From contig DHGV01000052.1 in NCBI GenBank assembly GCA_002402945.1, positions 1 through 22,598 of the forward strand: a stretch of DNA of 22,598 nucleotides, given 5' to 3'. Both the position numbers and the translations under genes were made by a program. Below are positions 21,530 to 22,598 of this stretch, one piece after another. Under the pieces are notes generated by a model that saw only the letters and a program-made list of their open reading frames with translations, was not told where the DNA came from and searched no databases. How positions within the stretch are numbered: the stretch's first letter is position 1; the number at the start of each line of letters is the position of its first letter. Origin of the DNA: Pelotomaculum sp. UBA4789. Lineage in GTDB: Bacteria; Bacillota; Desulfotomaculia; Desulfotomaculales; Pelotomaculaceae.

Positions 21530-22423
21530 ATGATTGAGATGGAGTCACTAACCAAGGTTTTTGGGAAAACCACAGCAGTCAGCGGGGTATCCCTGAAAGT
21601 TGAACAGGGGGATATTTTTGGCCTGGTGGGACCTGACGGGGCCGGTAAAACAACCCTGCTCCGGATGGCGTGCGGGCTGATCAATCCTACCAGCGGCAGC
21701 GTTACCCTCTTTAACGGGCGGAAGGTTGAAGGCGCTTTCGGCTACATGCCCCAGCGTTTCAGCCTCTACGGGGACCTGACCGTGATGGAGAACATCAATC
21801 TTTTCGGTTCCCTTTACCTGCTTGACAAAAAGACAATCAGGGAGCGGGCCGACGAGATTTTAGAGCTGACGAAACTGGCGCAGTTCAAATCACGGTTCGC
21901 GGATGACCTTTCCGGCGGCATGAAACAAAAACTGGCCTTGACCTGCGCCCTGGTGATCCGGCCGGGCATGCTGATCCTTGATGAGCCGACTTACGGTGTG
22001 GATCCGGAGTTCCGCAAAGAATTCTGGAAGATACTTTACTTGCTCAACCGGGACGGGATGACCATTTTTGTTTCCACACCTTACATGGACGAGGCGGACC
22101 TCTGTAAAAAAGTAGCCCTCCTGGACCGGGGAAAGATTGCGGCCGCCGGTACCCCGGACCAGCTGAAAAAAAAGATTGAAAACAAAATCCTCGAACTCAA
22201 AGCTGATGCGAAAGACCTCGATTTCCTGATTGAGCTTCCCGAAGTAGTTGATGCGAGTTTTTACGGTGACAGGTACCACGTTGCCGTTTATGATGCTGCA
22301 CCGGCTGTGGCGTCTATCTCCAGGCTGCTTGCCGAAAAAAACATTCAAATTTTCATTTTAAAAGAAATTACACCCTCCATGGAAGATGTCTTCATCTCCC
22401 TGACGGAAAAAGAGGTGGTCTGA
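21530..22423 (+). CDS. ABC transporter ATP-binding protein (YbhF N-half-like)
   Basis: The 297-residue ATPase has Walker A GPDGAGKTT (about 36-44), the Q-loop region YMPQRFSLYGDLTV, signature LSGGMKQKLALTCAL, Walker B LILDEPTYGVDPEFRKEFW and the switch residue in IFVSTPYMDEA, where the usual His is Thr/Pro (STPYMDEA rather than STHYMDEA). A C-terminal extension follows (KILELKADAKDLDFLIELPE ... EITPSMEDVFISL). It is typical of drug/multidrug exporter ATPases paired with ABC-2 permeases. The start (AGAGG 8 nt upstream) follows the adaptor closely, and a second ATPase begins 2 nt after the stop, so all three form one operon. The switch-His substitution suggests weakened hydrolysis at this site. 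Confidence 0.93.
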   Translation: MIEMESLTKVFGKTTAVSGVSLKVEQGDIFGLVGPDGAGKTTLLRMACGLINPTSGSVTLFNGRKVEGAFGYMPQRFSLYGDLTVMENINLFGSLYLLDKKTIRERADEILELTKLAQFKSRFADDLSGGMKQKLALTCALVIRPGMLILDEPTYGVDPEFRKEFWKILYLLNRDGMTIFVSTPYMDEADLCKKVALLDRGKIAAAGTPDQLKKKIENKILELKADAKDLDFLIELPEVVDASFYGDRYHVAVYDAAPAVASISRLLAEKNIQIFILKEITPSMEDVFISLTEKEVV

Positions 22424-22425
22424 AA

Positions 22426-22598
22426 GTGGATAACACTGTAATCGCCACCCGCGAACTGACCAGGGTTTTTGGCGCTTTTACCGCTGTCAACAAGATTTCC
22501 ATGGAGGTTAAAAAGGGTGAAATATACGGTTTCTTAGGGCCCAACGGTTCCGGAAAATCGACCACGATCCGGATGCTCTGCGGCATCCTGGAACCGAC
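22426..22598 (+). CDS. Second ABC transporter ATP-binding protein, partial (YbhF C-half-like)
   Basis: GTG 22426 starts two bases after the stop of the first ATPase, with AGAGGTGGT as a possible ribosome binding site. The 57 residues in view contain ATRELTRVFGAFTAVNKISM and Walker A GPNGSGKSTT, then MLCGILEPT at the window edge. It is a canonical ABC ATPase N-terminus. Genes for ABC-2 permeases are expected downstream, outside the window. Confidence 0.92.
   Translation, partial: MDNTVIATRELTRVFGAFTAVNKISMEVKKGEIYGFLGPNGSGKSTTIRMLCGILEP

Overview
The window looks like part of a spore-forming, mid-GC Clostridia/Firmicutes chromosome, plausibly a Pelotomaculum/Desulfotomaculum-like Peptococcaceae. 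The evidence is a GerW/YtfJ-type spore protein, strong AGGAGG-type ribosome binding sites with frequent TTG/GTG starts, a D-amino-acid aminotransferase, two DUF3795 proteins, and many dispersed 'GGGGAC...' hairpin repeats of a kind I associate with such genomes. The genus is an inference, not a measurement. No rRNA, tRNA, CRISPR array or complete insertion sequence is visible.

Layout. 1-1910 (minus strand): two cysteine-rich DUF3795 proteins and an ECF sigma factor whose frame is broken by an in-frame TAA. 1911-2342: non-coding, with a REP-like palindrome cluster. 2343-4525: an OmpR-type response regulator overlapping its histidine kinase. 4526-5409: three back-to-back perfect hairpins, then AT-rich DNA with a decayed Vsr-like frame. 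5410-6640: a GyrI-like effector-binding protein and a rhodanese-like protein, each followed by a terminator-like hairpin. 6920-9187: a secreted SH3-NlpC/P60 hydrolase with a copper-amine-oxidase-like C-terminus, and an unknown protein. 9225-9663: another repeat and an ArsC/Spx-like gene. 9684-11264: a 5'-truncated AraC-type regulator and a DHRS1-like dehydrogenase. 11378-15422: a VOC protein, an ankyrin protein overlapping a D-amino-acid aminotransferase, a lone divergent HisF, a DedA protein and a 31-residue membrane peptide. 15565-17001: a short GerW-like protein, a 5'-truncated radical SAM protein and TcdA. 17166-22598: a membrane-anchored unknown, a P-type Ca2+-type ATPase, and an HlyD adaptor with two ABC ATPases, the last cut by the window edge.

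Main discovery candidate: the ArsC/Spx-like gene on the minus strand (9319-9663) looks like a selenoprotein. With its strong Shine-Dalgarno and TTG start, an in-frame TGA falls exactly where the family has the first cysteine of its CxxC active site, giving U-T-T-C followed by RKA. A 7-bp hairpin with a G-starting loop begins 23 nt after the TGA, as expected of a bacterial SECIS element. A conventional gene caller would start at the internal GTG (9591) and lose the redox centre.

The window also shows local decay: the TAA-interrupted sigma factor, two plus-strand genes cut at their 5' ends next to the ribosome binding site of an intact divergent gene, a decayed Vsr-like frame, and many palindromic repeats between genes.
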